A stretch of 64,000 bases of DNA, taken from positions 62,001 to 126,000 of the forward strand of contig NZ_FWDP01000002.1 in the NCBI RefSeq assembly GCF_900169305.1. The letters run 5' to 3'. The DNA is from Marinilactibacillus piezotolerans. GTDB lineage: Bacteria; Bacillota; Bacilli; Lactobacillales; Carnobacteriaceae_A. The translations under genes and the position numbers were made by a program. A model generated the notes under the pieces. The model ran no database searches. It was not told the DNA's origin and worked only from the letters and a program-made list of their open reading frames with translations. How positions within the stretch are numbered: the stretch's first letter is position 1; every line of letters begins with the position of its first letter. This document shows positions 18,496-27,843 of the stretch, in pieces.

Positions 18496-21400
18496 TTATT
18501 CCTGCGCTTTCAAGGCTTCGATCATATCAATATACTTCAGTTTGAAGTGCATGAGGATCATCACAACTCCCGAAAATAAGAACGTCAGCAGGCCTGAATA
18601 GAGGTAGCTGGTCAGGTTGATATGACGGCTGAATCTCATCATATCGATTTCGGCTGTCTGCAGGACGAACCGGTGCATGATAATGCCCAGCACTAGACCG
18701 AACAGAATCCCCATCAAAGTCAGTACAATGTTTTCTCTATAGACATACATCGTTACTTCTTTGTCATAGAATCCGAGCACTTTGATCGTAGACAGCTCGC
18801 GTTCTCTTTCGGAAACATTGATATTCGTTAGATTGTATAAAACAATGAACGCCAATGCAGCAGCCGATACAATGATCACGATCGTTACTACATCTAGACT
18901 GCCTAAAGATTCCTGCATTGCATTGTAAATTGTTGATACATAAATGACACCTAAAACAGCATCCTCTTCTATCAAACGCTGACCGATCGACTCATCTTCT
19001 ACTGTATCGGTATCATATTTCAACAGTTGTATATTATATTCTGGTGCTTCGCCAGCAGCTATTTCATAGGCAGAAGGAGAAAGATACACATAGTGTTCGA
19101 AATAGTGCTCAACGATGCCTTTCACTTCCACATCATAATCGGCTTGTTCTTCTCCATTGATCTGGATAGAATCTCCCACTGATACATTAAAGAGATCCGC
19201 CAGCTTTTGAGTGATAACGGCTCCTTCTTCAGGAAGATCATACACCTTCTCTGACTGCTGATAATCTTTTAAGACTACAAAGTCTTCCATAACATCAGGA
19301 GACTGGGGTACAAATACATTTACATCCTGAGTGTTATCTCCAACTTGTGCTGTATGGACATTTTGTTCTACTGCCAGGCGTTGATCGATTTCATCAAGAC
19401 TGTTCAAGGTTTCTTCGTAAGTGTCTTGATCGCTCTCTGCAGCATTAGGATCTTCTGAAACGATGGCTTGATACTGGTTGATTTCTCCATACTGGATATC
19501 CCCAATATTAGAGATGGAATCTGATAGTCCGAACCCTGTCAGCAATAAAGCCGTACATCCGGCTACGCCAATGATTGTCATCAGCATTCTTCCCTTATAC
19601 CGGAACAAGTTTCGAGAAGATACTTTCTGTGTAAAACTGAATCGATTCCATAAAAATGGAATTCGTTCCAGTAAAATTCGTTTTCCTTTTTTCGGTGCTT
19701 TTGGACGCAGCAGATCTGAGGCGTTGCTCTGCAAAGAGAGCCTTACAGAAATCAGCGTTGCAGCTCCTGTCGCTAATAACGCTCCGATGATAGAAATGAC
19801 GGCAAAACTCCAATAGAACTGCACACCAATTCCCGGCAGATTATACAGCGAACTATAAGCTTCGATAATGACTGAAGGGAAGATCCAGTAACCGATACCC
19901 AGTCCAATCACTGCACCAAAAATGGTTGCCAAGAAGGCATACACGAAATACTTCATCGAAATATCACGATTGGTATATCCTAATGCTTTTAAAGTCCCGA
20001 TTTGATTCCGTCCTTCATCCACCATTCTGGTCATCGTTGTCAAAGAAATCAAAGCAGCCAGCAAGAAGAAAAAGACTGGGAAAATCTGTGCAATAGAACT
20101 GATTCGTTCAGCATTTTCACCATATTCTTCGTATCCTGCAAAGCTGGAACGGTCATTAACTAAATACTCCGGAGCTTCTAGGCTATCCAGATCTTCTTGA
20201 GCTTGTTCCAACTCTTCTCGCGCATCGGCTATTTCGGCTTCTGCTTCAGCCTCTTCTTGCTCAAATTCTGCTAACCCTTCTTCATATTCCTCTTCTCCAT
20301 CTTCCAGTTCTGCTCGAGCAGCCGCTAATTCTTCTCGACCTTGTGCCAACTCACTTTCGAGTTCTGCTTCAGCTTCAGTTAACTGCTCTGCTCCAGCTTG
20401 GATCTCTGCTTCTTGCGCTTCAAGTTCAGCCAGCCCTGCGTCAACTTCTCTCTGGGACTGTTCCAGCTCTGCTTGAGCATTTGCAAGTTCTTGCTGGCCT
20501 TGAGAAATTTGTACTTCTGCCTGATTCAGTTCTTCTGCTTGTGCTTGCAGCTGTGCTCGCTGATTTGCGAGCGACTCTTGTGCCGCAGCTAATTGTGCTT
20601 CCGGCAATGATCCAGCATTTGCTTCTAACCGCTGTGCTTCTGCTTCAAGTGCTTGTCTCGCTTGTTCCAACTGCTGTCTTCCAGAAGAAATTTGTTGTTC
20701 AGCTTCAGCAAAACGCGCTTCTGCGGCTTCTCGTTCAGCCGCTAACTGTTCTCTTCCAGAATTGATCTGTGCTTGTGCTGCTTCCAACTCTTCTCTGGCT
20801 GTTTCCAGCTGTGCTCTTCCTTGCGCTAACGTTTGTCTTTGTGATTCAAGTTCAGTTCTGGCATTTGCTTCCTGCTGTTCAAGTTCAGCGACACCTTCTT
20901 CATACTCTGCCCATCCTTCATCCAGCTCCGCTCGGGCTGCTTCAAGATCTGCACGTGCTTGTTCAAGTTCTTGTTCGCCCGCTTCAATGTCGGCGTAGCC
21001 CTCATCGATTTCTTGTTGACCTTCCGCTTTCAACGTTTCCAGTCTTTCCTGCGGCCGATCTTCCAGAAGGGATTCTACCTCCTGTGTTTTCCTTTCAATC
21101 AGCTGATCGTACGCACTAGTGTATGCTTCAATCGGTACTGATTCATTAAATCTCAAGAACGTTTCCGTATGGTAATCCAGATCAAAATCTTCCTCTAAAA
21201 TAACTGAAAATCCATCCAATGTCCCTGAACCGATGGGCGTATTCCCGCGGCTGTCGCTTTCGACATATAAGGGACTTATGACAAAACCGACCACTTCGTA
21301 CTCTAACGTTTTAAAGTTTTCATCGTAAGAGATCTCAGAGCCAGATTCGATCTGAACCGTATCGCCGATCTGAAAGTTGTTCTGATAAACATTAGTCGTA

Positions 21401-21804
21401 TCTAAAGCTATTTCACCTGAATTCTCAGGCAGTCTGCCTTCCGTTACGATATACTGGTTCAATGCTTGTTCCTTTTGAGGATCTAGTCCATAAATCTTGG
21501 ATGTGACCCCTGACTCATGCAGTACTACATCCGTAGAATATAAAGATTCTACTGTTGCACCTTCAACAGTATTCAACACTGCCAGATCTTTATCGTTCAA
21601 TCCTAATGTAGACTGAACTTGCAGATCCATCAACTGATGATTATGGTAGTAGTCGTCAGCTGTCTGCACCATAACCGGTCCGGTGGCACTGATCCCGGCA
21701 AAAAATGCTACTCCAAGCAAAATAATTGCAAATATTGAAAGGAAACGAGTTTTGGTTTGTATAATTTCTCTGACGGTATCTTTCCATAATGCCTTCTTTT
21801 TCAA
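18496..21804 (-). CDS. FtsX-family ABC transporter permease with large extracellular coiled coil
   Basis: The 1102-aa membrane protein starts with one transmembrane helix (FLSIFAIILLGVAFFAGISA) and an extracellular MacB-like region (about 45-245). A long coiled coil of about 300 residues follows (about 248-545), made of Ala/Glu/Gln-rich heptads such as QAQLEQARQALEAEAQRLE. A first FtsX transmembrane block comes next (VFFFLLAALISLTTMTRM onward), then a second extracellular domain and a second FtsX block at the C-terminus (LVVTIVIIVSAAALAFIVLYNL onward). Such permeases act as mechanotransmission or lipid/peptide export machines with a cytoplasmic ATPase. Substrate unknown. The likely start is TTG at 21804 with AGAGGA 6 nt upstream. 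It lies 57 nt after its ATPase gene. Confidence 0.87.
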   Translation of the reverse strand: MKKKALWKDTVREIIQTKTRFLSIFAIILLGVAFFAGISATGPVMVQTADDYYHNHQLMDLQVQSTLGLNDKDLAVLNTVEGATVESLYSTDVVLHESGVTSKIYGLDPQKEQALNQYIVTEGRLPENSGEIALDTTNVYQNNFQIGDTVQIESGSEISYDENFKTLEYEVVGFVISPLYVESDSRGNTPIGSGTLDGFSVILEEDFDLDYHTETFLRFNESVPIEAYTSAYDQLIERKTQEVESLLEDRPQERLETLKAEGQQEIDEGYADIEAGEQELEQARADLEAARAELDEGWAEYEEGVAELEQQEANARTELESQRQTLAQGRAQLETAREELEAAQAQINSGREQLAAEREAAEARFAEAEQQISSGRQQLEQARQALEAEAQRLEANAGSLPEAQLAAAQESLANQRAQLQAQAEELNQAEVQISQGQQELANAQAELEQSQREVDAGLAELEAQEAEIQAGAEQLTEAEAELESELAQGREELAAARAELEDGEEEYEEGLAEFEQEEAEAEAEIADAREELEQAQEDLDSLEAPEYLVNDRSSFAGYEEYGENAERISSIAQIFPVFFFLLAALISLTTMTRMVDEGRNQIGTLKALGYTNRDISMKYFVYAFLATIFGAVIGLGIGYWIFPSVIIEAYSSLYNLPGIGVQFYWSFAVISIIGALLATGAATLISVRLSLQSNASDLLRPKAPKKGKRILLERIPFLWNRFSFTQKVSSRNLFRYKGRMLMTIIGVAGCTALLLTGFGLSDSISNIGDIQYGEINQYQAIVSEDPNAAESDQDTYEETLNSLDEIDQRLAVEQNVHTAQVGDNTQDVNVFVPQSPDVMEDFVVLKDYQQSEKVYDLPEEGAVITQKLADLFNVSVGDSIQINGEEQADYDVEVKGIVEHYFEHYVYLSPSAYEIAAGEAPEYNIQLLKYDTDTVEDESIGQRLIEEDAVLGVIYVSTIYNAMQESLGSLDVVTIVIIVSAAALAFIVLYNLTNINVSERERELSTIKVLGFYDKEVTMYVYRENIVLTLMGILFGLVLGIIMHRFVLQTAEIDMMRFSRHINLTSYLYSGLLTFLFSGVVMILMHFKLKYIDMIEALKAQE

Positions 21805-21861
21805 TAGGATTCCTCTTTTTTATGATTCTTTTATCTTTTCAGCAAGTATTGTTGATACGTT

Positions 21862-22566
21862 CTACCATTCAATCTCTTGAATCGGTGTGGGCTGTTCATT
21901 TATTTTTACACTTCTGACTTTAGCGTTATTGATATCGATCACCCGATCAGCCATTAAAGCAATAGATCGATTATGCGTGATCACAACAACGGTGGCCCCG
22001 TACTGCTCTTTAGACTGATTCAATATTTCCAGCACTCGTTTTCCAGTCTCGAAATCAAGCGCTCCTGTTGGTTCATCGCATAAAAGCAGCTTCGGCTGTT
22101 TTGCTAGTGCCCGGGCAATGGCCACTCGCTGCTGTTCACCCCCTGAAAGCTGAGCAGGAAAATTATCCATACGGTGTTCCAATCCTACGCTTTTCAATAC
22201 TTCAGCAGCATCCAATGCATCCGGAGAAATTTCAGCCGCCAGTTCTACATTTTCTTTAGCAGTCAAATTAGGGATCAGATTATAATTCTGAAAAACAAAC
22301 CCTACATCCTCGCGACGATATTTGGTCAGTTGTTTTCCGTTGAATCCAACGAGATTTGTACCATCAATGATGACTTCTCCTTCATCCGCGGAGTCCATAC
22401 CGCCTAGGATATTCAGTACAGTCGTTTTACCTGCCCCGCTGGGACCAACAATTACAGCAAACTCTTGTTGTTCGATGTCAAAGGTTATACCATTATTGGC
22501 TACAACGATCGTTTCTCCCGAACGGTAGCGTTTATATTCGTCTTTTACGCTGATATATGCAGTCAT
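21862..22566 (-). CDS. ABC transporter ATP-binding protein (MacB/LolD type)
   Basis: The 234-aa ATPase has Walker [10 protein letters not shown], a Q-loop in [17 protein letters not shown], signature [16 protein letters not shown], Walker [13 protein letters not shown] and the H-loop ITHN. The sequence is of the LolD/MacB/FtsE-like class that partners FtsX-type permeases. It is directly upstream of the coiled-coil permease and would energise it. The N-terminus [18 protein letters not shown] fits the family. There is no regulator or two-component system adjacent, unlike many peptide-resistance transporters of this class. Confidence 0.93.
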   Translation of the reverse strand: MTAYISVKDEYKRYRSGETIVVANNGITFDIEQQEFAVIVGPSGAGKTTVLNILGGMDSADEGEVIIDGTNLVGFNGKQLTKYRREDVGFVFQNYNLIPNLTAKENVELAAEISPDALDAAEVLKSVGLEHRMDNFPAQLSGGEQQRVAIARALAKQPKLLLCDEPTGALDFETGKRVLEILNQSKEQYGATVVVITHNRSIALMADRVIDINNAKVRSVKINEQPTPIQEIEW

Positions 22567-22683
22567 ACTCTTTATTCCTTTCTTCCTCTATCTAGTTTTA
22601 TAGTAGCACAGGCTCTGACAACTATATACCCACTAAGTATTTCATCACACTTTTTTCATATTTGTTCCAGATCTTAAAGCGGC

Positions 22684-22721
22684 AAAAGAGCCCCGGAAGA
22701 CACGTTCTACCTCCAGGACTC
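22684..22721 (-). terminator. Terminator of the rlmI-like gene
   Basis: Minus strand stem of 12 bp (22710-22721 with 22688-22699) containing four G-U or mismatch-tolerant wobble positions, followed by TTTT; 18 nt beyond the stop. Confidence 0.7.
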
Positions 22722-22738
22722 TTCTGCTCAGTCACTCT

Positions 22739-23920
22739 TTAATCCTTTAACTTCTCTAGTACCATTACTTTAAGATAGTTGCTTTCAACATAATTCTCGT
22801 TTATTTTGAAATCTTCCGGCAAGCCATACTCATCCATTAAATAAGCATCTACATTTTCTTCGTCAAACGCTTCATTCACCATTTGATAGAAATCATCTCG
22901 ACTTAGTTTCCAAGTATTCGTCGATGCAATGAGTATACCGTCGTCAGCAAGGATCTCAAGTACTTCTCGCACCAACCCTACGTAATCCTTCTCAACACTG
23001 AACGTTCTCTTCTTCGTTCTTGCGAAGGTTGGTGGATCCAAAATAATCAAATCAAATTTCAAGTCATGTTTTTTTGCATAATCCAGATAATCAAAAACAT
23101 CGATCACTCGAATCTCATGATCATCAGGATTTAATCCATTCACCTCGAACTGCTCGATCGTCTTGGCCTTGCTGCGGTTTGCAGCATCCACATTGACTGT
23201 CTTGACAGCTCCACCCATAGCAGCAGCAACAGAAAATGCTCCCGTATAGCTGAATGTATTCAAGATAGTTTTTCCTGCACCCCATTCTTCCATTAACTTG
23301 CGGCGGATATTTCGCTGGTCTAGAAAGATCCCTGTCATCCAGCCTTCATTAATATACGTCGCATATTGAATACCGTTTTCTTTGATCATCAATGGTTCTG
23401 GCGGTACTTCTCCGTCAATATGCTGAGATTCTATCTGAGCATTTTTAAATCTTACTTTCTCTACAATCCCTTTAAAGTCTGGAATAGCTACTTTGAATGC
23501 CTGGTATATCTGATCTCTGTATGAGTAGATGCCTTTATTATACCAAGAGAAAATATAAAATCCGTCATAGTAATCAACGGTTATCCCGCCGATACCATCT
23601 CCATCTGCGTTGAAAACTCTAAAAGCAGTCGTCGATGTATCTGCATAGAAAGCAGACCGAATATCACGTGCAATTCGGAAGTGACGATCGTAAAAGACAG
23701 AATCAATTTCTTCTTCTTTATCTAATGTCAGCATCCAGCCGACAGACCGATTTTCTTTGCCTAAATAACCTTTCCCAATAAAGTTATTCTGCTGGTCTAC
23801 AATTCTGACTAGTTCACCTTCTGTGGTTTGGTCAAGTGTTTTAAAATCATATTCTTCTAGCGCAGGATATCCTTTTTTCAAACGACTTGCTGCTAATTTT
23901 TTTACTTGTAATGTTCTCAC
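22739..23920 (-). CDS. Class I SAM-dependent rRNA methyltransferase (RlmI/YccW-like)
   Basis: The 393-aa protein has an N-terminal PUA-like domain (YPALEEYDFKTLDQ to GKGYLG), a linker domain, and a C-terminal Rossmann methyltransferase. Methyltransferase landmarks are LNTFSYTGAFSVAAAMGGA (SAM motif I) and FDLIILDPPTFAR, the DPP(S/T)F motif of the RlmI/RlmK class of m5C 23S rRNA methyltransferases. The architecture matches E. coli RlmI, which methylates C1962 of 23S rRNA; the exact target here is inference. It starts with GTG, AGGAG 7 nt upstream. Single-gene unit with its own terminator. Confidence 0.87.
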   Translation of the reverse strand: MRTLQVKKLAASRLKKGYPALEEYDFKTLDQTTEGELVRIVDQQNNFIGKGYLGKENRSVGWMLTLDKEEEIDSVFYDRHFRIARDIRSAFYADTSTTAFRVFNADGDGIGGITVDYYDGFYIFSWYNKGIYSYRDQIYQAFKVAIPDFKGIVEKVRFKNAQIESQHIDGEVPPEPLMIKENGIQYATYINEGWMTGIFLDQRNIRRKLMEEWGAGKTILNTFSYTGAFSVAAAMGGAVKTVNVDAANRSKAKTIEQFEVNGLNPDDHEIRVIDVFDYLDYAKKHDLKFDLIILDPPTFARTKKRTFSVEKDYVGLVREVLEILADDGILIASTNTWKLSRDDFYQMVNEAFDEENVDAYLMDEYGLPEDFKINENYVESNYLKVMVLEKLKD

Positions 23921-23996
23921 ATTTGCACTCCTTTACTATCTGATCAGATCATTTCTCATCATCGGTCATTATACCACAAGATAGGTAAATACAGAA

Positions 23997-24035
23997 AAAA
24001 GGCAAATGCCAGCAGTTAAGTGACATTTGCCTTTT
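23997..24035 (-). terminator. Terminator of ltaS
   Basis: Minus strand: 12-bp stem AAAAGGCAAATG / CATTTGCCTTTT with a 15-nt loop, extended by a U-tract (positions 23995-24000); 28 nt beyond the ltaS stop. Confidence 0.88.
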
Positions 24036-24063
24036 GACTGTTTTATTTACTTTACCGCGATGA

Positions 24064-26193
24064 TTACTGCGGCTGATCAGTTGTTGTTTCAGTTGTTTCT
24101 GTTTCTTGGTCCTGAAGTTCAGGAGCATCCGTTTTGTATAAATCAACGGTTGATTCTCCGCCATTTTGTTCAATAACACTGGTGCTTCTAAGCGGATCAT
24201 TCAGCAATACTTCTAATTGATCCTGATAAATATAATCATTTTTTTCAACATCAGAGAATGACTCAGGTGTATAGAAACGCAGCAGATCCATTGTCATTAA
24301 TTCATCAGAATACGTCAATTCTTGACGTGCTTCTTCGCGAATCTCATTCAACTCGGCAGCTTTTTCTTCAGAAAGGGTATCTTGCAGTTCCTCTCCTGTT
24401 GCCGTATCAAATATCTGTGATCCGATAAATGAATATTCAGGGGTGATGACATTCCCATTACGGAATGGAACCGTATCATCATGTTCTTCTGATAAAATGT
24501 CTTGTCCCATAAACAGATAATCATCTGTTTCTTGACCTAACAAGTGCATCAAAGTAGGCAGCATATCGACCTGTCCACTATATTTTTCAAATACCTGACC
24601 GTTTTCTGCTCCCGGTACATGGATGACCAATGGTACTTTTTGCAGCTGTGAATTGTTGTATTCATTCCACTGTTCAGGATCTTCTCCTAATAAAGGCGCC
24701 AATTCAGGATTTCTCATATTAGAGATTCCGTAATGATCGCCATATAGTACGAAAATAGAGTTTTCATAGATTCCTGATTCTTTCAGGTAATTAAAGAACT
24801 CTTCCATTGCCTGATCTGCATAATTAGCAGTGGTAAAGTACTGATTGATTGTTTCATCATCTGTCTGAGCTTCCGGGAACCCGGCATTCTGCTCATCCAA
24901 TGGATAAGGGAAATGGTTAGATACAGTAATAAACTTAGAATAAAAAGGTTGCGGTAATTGCTCTAGATATTGAGCGGATTCTTTGAAGAACAATTTATCT
25001 TTCAACCCATATTCTAATGTATTTCCTTCAGCCATATCATAAAACTCGGAATCAAAGAAATAATCATATCCGAACTGTTGATACGTATCAATACGATTCC
25101 AGAATGAACCGACGTTTCCGTGAAAAGCAGCTGAAGTATAGCCTGCTTCTTGATGAAGTACATTCGGTGTTGCATGGAACGTATTTGTAGATCCTAACGT
25201 CTGGAATGCACTACCTTGCGGCAATCCGTAAAGAGAGTTTTCTGCAAGAATTTCGGCATCTGAAGATTTGCCTTGTCCTACTTGATGATAAAAGTTCTCA
25301 AAACTATAAGAAGATTCATCATGGAACAGGCTATTCAAAAACGGCATAACTTCATGCTTCTCGCCATTTTCATCTTCTAATTCATAGTCAACTAGGAATT
25401 GCTGGATACTTTCCATTGCAATGACAATTACATTGCGGCCTTCTGCTTCACCAAAATACTCTGGATTCGGTTCGGCATGGTTTTCTTCAGTAAATTCAAC
25501 AATATCAGCCAAGTTTGATTCATCCGCACTGGCGCGAACATGATTGTTCTGAGCAGTTTGAAATGCATCATAACCGGTAAAGAAATTCAACCCTAGATAT
25601 TTCACAATATAGTTGCGGTCAAAGGTTCTGACCAGCAATTGCGGTCTATTGCTTTCGGCTAATGCCAGGTTGCCAGCAAATAAAGCACAACCTAAGATGG
25701 TTGTTGCAACTGCATAGCGTTTTTTGAATGGTCTCTGGTCCATTTTGACAAAAGGTTTTCTCTTATAAAGTAAAGCTGTTAATAAGAAAATAAAGTCGAC
25801 CCAGTAAATAAAGTCCCAAGGTCTCATCATTGCCACTGTTGAAGAGACAACAGCGCCGGAAACATTATTTGATCCCAGTAAGATATTCATGGTTAAAAAG
25901 TCACTAAATTCTCGGTAGAACATAATATTAAAGTAGAGAATCATTGAAGTGATCGCCATGATTACAAACAAAGCTATATAAGCACGACTGGATTTCTTAA
26001 AGTACAGTGCGATGGAGAACAGGATTACTGTAATGGCTACTGGATTGATCAATAAGATAAATTGTTGAATCGGGCCAGATACACCCAGGCTGAATTCAAG
26101 TAAATAAGCAGCATAGGTTTTAATCCAGAACAGCAAGCTGGCCATTCCGAAAAATCCGATTCTTGAATTCATTAATGTTTTTACTTTAGACAT
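24064..26193 (-). CDS. ltaS: Lipoteichoic acid synthase (LtaS-type)
   Basis: LtaS polymerises glycerol phosphate from phosphatidylglycerol onto a glycolipid anchor outside the membrane. The protein of about 709 aa has five N-terminal transmembrane helices (to about residue 185), then an extracellular sulfatase-fold domain. Metal ligands are present: Glu in NVIVIAMESIQ, the SNHFPY histidine, and Asp-His in LYGDHYG. The nucleophile region reads GQGKSSDAE, so the catalytic residue is Ser310, where the well-studied staphylococcal enzyme has Thr (GQGKTSD). The acidic/Thr-rich tail is unusual in length. The start is the ATG at 26193, preceded by AGGAGG at 8 nt; an upstream extension of 11 residues has no support. 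It is monocistronic, next to a two-component system whose likely binding repeats lie in its promoter. Confidence 0.93.
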   Translation of the reverse strand: MSKVKTLMNSRIGFFGMASLLFWIKTYAAYLLEFSLGVSGPIQQFILLINPVAITVILFSIALYFKKSSRAYIALFVIMAITSMILYFNIMFYREFSDFLTMNILLGSNNVSGAVVSSTVAMMRPWDFIYWVDFIFLLTALLYKRKPFVKMDQRPFKKRYAVATTILGCALFAGNLALAESNRPQLLVRTFDRNYIVKYLGLNFFTGYDAFQTAQNNHVRASADESNLADIVEFTEENHAEPNPEYFGEAEGRNVIVIAMESIQQFLVDYELEDENGEKHEVMPFLNSLFHDESSYSFENFYHQVGQGKSSDAEILAENSLYGLPQGSAFQTLGSTNTFHATPNVLHQEAGYTSAAFHGNVGSFWNRIDTYQQFGYDYFFDSEFYDMAEGNTLEYGLKDKLFFKESAQYLEQLPQPFYSKFITVSNHFPYPLDEQNAGFPEAQTDDETINQYFTTANYADQAMEEFFNYLKESGIYENSIFVLYGDHYGISNMRNPELAPLLGEDPEQWNEYNNSQLQKVPLVIHVPGAENGQVFEKYSGQVDMLPTLMHLLGQETDDYLFMGQDILSEEHDDTVPFRNGNVITPEYSFIGSQIFDTATGEELQDTLSEEKAAELNEIREEARQELTYSDELMTMDLLRFYTPESFSDVEKNDYIYQDQLEVLLNDPLRSTSVIEQNGGESTVDLYKTDAPELQDQETETTETTTDQPQ

Positions 26194-26247
26194 GCAAATG
26201 CCTCCTATTATTTCTGAACATAACAATTTTAGTGTTTTTTTGTTTTT

Positions 26248-26319
26248 TTAATACAAAATGATTCACTAGGACATTTTACATTAAATTTACATAGAAGGCA
26301 AATGTTGAGCCTATGTAAA
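26248..26319 (-). promoter_or_regulatory. ltaS promoter region with OmpR-type direct repeats and a dyad
   Basis: On the plus strand TTTACAT occurs at 26275-26281 and 26286-26292, 11 bp apart (one helical turn). A 9-bp perfect inverted repeat TTTACATAG / CTATGTAAA (26286-26294 and 26311-26319) uses the second copy. On the minus strand the candidate -10 is TATTAA (26248-26253) and the -35 slot (26271-26276) is poor, touching the first repeat. This looks like an activator-dependent promoter. Confidence 0.5.
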
Positions 26320-26362
26320 ACCAGTTATGGTAACCTCTAAGAAAGGCTGATATTGAAGCGAA

Positions 26363-26408
26363 AACTCCCCTTGAGCTTTACAATTTTTCTGCAAGCAAAA
26401 GGAGAGTT
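26363..26408 (-). terminator. Terminator of the two-component operon
   Basis: Minus strand: stem AACTCTCCTTTTG (26396-26408) with CAAGGGGAGTT (26363-26373), one mismatch, followed by TTTT; 20 nt past the histidine kinase stop. Confidence 0.75.
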
Positions 26409-26428
26409 AATAAATATTTAAGATTGAT

Positions 26429-27841
26429 TTAAACTTTTGAATCTGGAAATTCAATTGCAAAGGTTGTCCCTTTATTTAATTGGCTTTCCACTGTTAAATG
26501 GGCCTGATGGAGTTCTGCCAGCTGCTGGACAATCGATAATCCTAACCCAGATTCTCCATATCTAGTATTTGTCCGCGAAACATCTGCTTTATAATATCGA
26601 TCCCAAATGTTCTTCATTTGTTCTTCTGTCATACCGATTCCAGTATCTTGTATACTGATTCTGGTTCCTTTGTCTGTTTTTTGTCCGCTGACTTTAATTG
26701 TTCCATTTTCAGTAAACTGAATAGCATTCTTGATTAAGTTGACAAGTATCTGCTTGAAGCGATCATAGTCTGCATAAACGGTCAGACCTTCTAAAGAATC
26801 GATCTGCAGCGTATTATTGGAGCTTTCTGCGATCGTCGTCATCTGCTCTTTGATTTCATCTAGAATTTCAGATACTGGCAAGGTATGTTTGTTTAACATG
26901 ATTCGATTTGATCGAATATTTTCATAGTCAAGATTCTCATTGACCAGTCTGATCAGTCGTTTTGTTTCTTTTCGCATTAACTGAATACTTCTTAGCCGCT
27001 GCGATTCAGGAATTACATCATATTCCAATCCTTCCAGCAATCCATTGATTGTGGTCAAGGGAGTTCGCATCTCATGCGCTGCATCCTGCATAAAGGTTTT
27101 GCGGCGCTCTTCTTGACGATTGACTTCTTGCCTGGATAAATCTAGTGCGTGAATCATTTTATTGAAGTCTTGAGATAAGATATCAATCTCATCCCGATCT
27201 CTATGCTCCAACCTGACATCGTAGTCTCCCTCCGCAACCAGATGGGCAGCTTGTCTCAATTCATTGACACGTTTAACCTGATAGCGGGCAAAAATGAAAC
27301 TGACAAGGATCGCAACAACAGTTGAAATCAGGAACGCATTAAACAAGTTTCTTTTTAGTGCGCTCATTTGGCGGTCGATTTGACTGACCGGAGCACTGAC
27401 TGCTACAAAACCGGCATAATCACCAGCACTATTGCTGAAATAGGGCAAATACACATAGGCGGTTTCTCTAGGATTTCCGTACAGATCAGCTTGCTGTGTC
27501 GTCAGTGATACTCTTTCTCCATTTCTGAGACGTTCTTCCTCCTCAGGAATTACTCTTGTTTCAATGTGATCGGGAAGATTCGGAAAAACCAGTTCTCCAT
27601 TCTGATTGAATACGAAAAAAGTCACACCCTGATTACTTAACAAGGACTGAAAATTAGCTAACTGTTCCGCTTCCAAGTTGACATCGACAATTGACTCAGC
27701 ATATGAAAATAGTTGATTTTCCGTCCCTCTGATCGCTGTATTTCGTGCAAATAAAACGATCGAGACGACTGAGATCGTCAGAAGCATAATAATGACCGAC
27801 AAGAACCCCAGCATTTGCTGATAGAAATAAGGAAACTTCAT
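26429..27841 (-). CDS. Sensor histidine kinase
   Basis: The 470-aa kinase has a first transmembrane helix (FLSVIIMLLTISVVSIVLFA), an extracellular sensor loop of about 130 residues (about 35-165), and a second helix (NAFLISTVVAILVSFIFA). A HAMP domain, a HisKA domain with the phospho-accepting His in QDAAHEMRTPLTT, and a HATPase_c domain with N, G1 (DTGIGMT) and G2 (GLGLSIV) boxes follow. The architecture resembles CssS and other stress-sensing kinases with a dCACHE/PAS-size sensor loop, but the signal is unknown. It starts 2 nt after its response regulator's stop. Neighbouring ltaS suggests an envelope role (inference). Confidence 0.92.
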   Translation of the reverse strand: MKFPYFYQQMLGFLSVIIMLLTISVVSIVLFARNTAIRGTENQLFSYAESIVDVNLEAEQLANFQSLLSNQGVTFFVFNQNGELVFPNLPDHIETRVIPEEEERLRNGERVSLTTQQADLYGNPRETAYVYLPYFSNSAGDYAGFVAVSAPVSQIDRQMSALKRNLFNAFLISTVVAILVSFIFARYQVKRVNELRQAAHLVAEGDYDVRLEHRDRDEIDILSQDFNKMIHALDLSRQEVNRQEERRKTFMQDAAHEMRTPLTTINGLLEGLEYDVIPESQRLRSIQLMRKETKRLIRLVNENLDYENIRSNRIMLNKHTLPVSEILDEIKEQMTTIAESSNNTLQIDSLEGLTVYADYDRFKQILVNLIKNAIQFTENGTIKVSGQKTDKGTRISIQDTGIGMTEEQMKNIWDRYYKADVSRTNTRYGESGLGLSIVQQLAELHQAHLTVESQLNKGTTFAIEFPDSKV

Positions 27842-27843
27842 TT

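Noticed and set aside
20343-20765. 140-aa plus-strand frame opposite the permease coiled coil
   Set aside because: Leu/Val/Gln-rich shadow of the Ala/Glu/Gln-coding strand; no ribosome-binding site and no family resemblance.
20170-21060. Tandem DNA repeat in the permease gene
   Set aside because: The apparent repetition is codon-level bias from Ala/Glu/Gln heptads; units are not identical.
23949-24200. 83-aa minus-strand frame over the end of ltaS and its terminator
   Set aside because: It runs through the terminator hairpin in another frame of ltaS; no match to any family.
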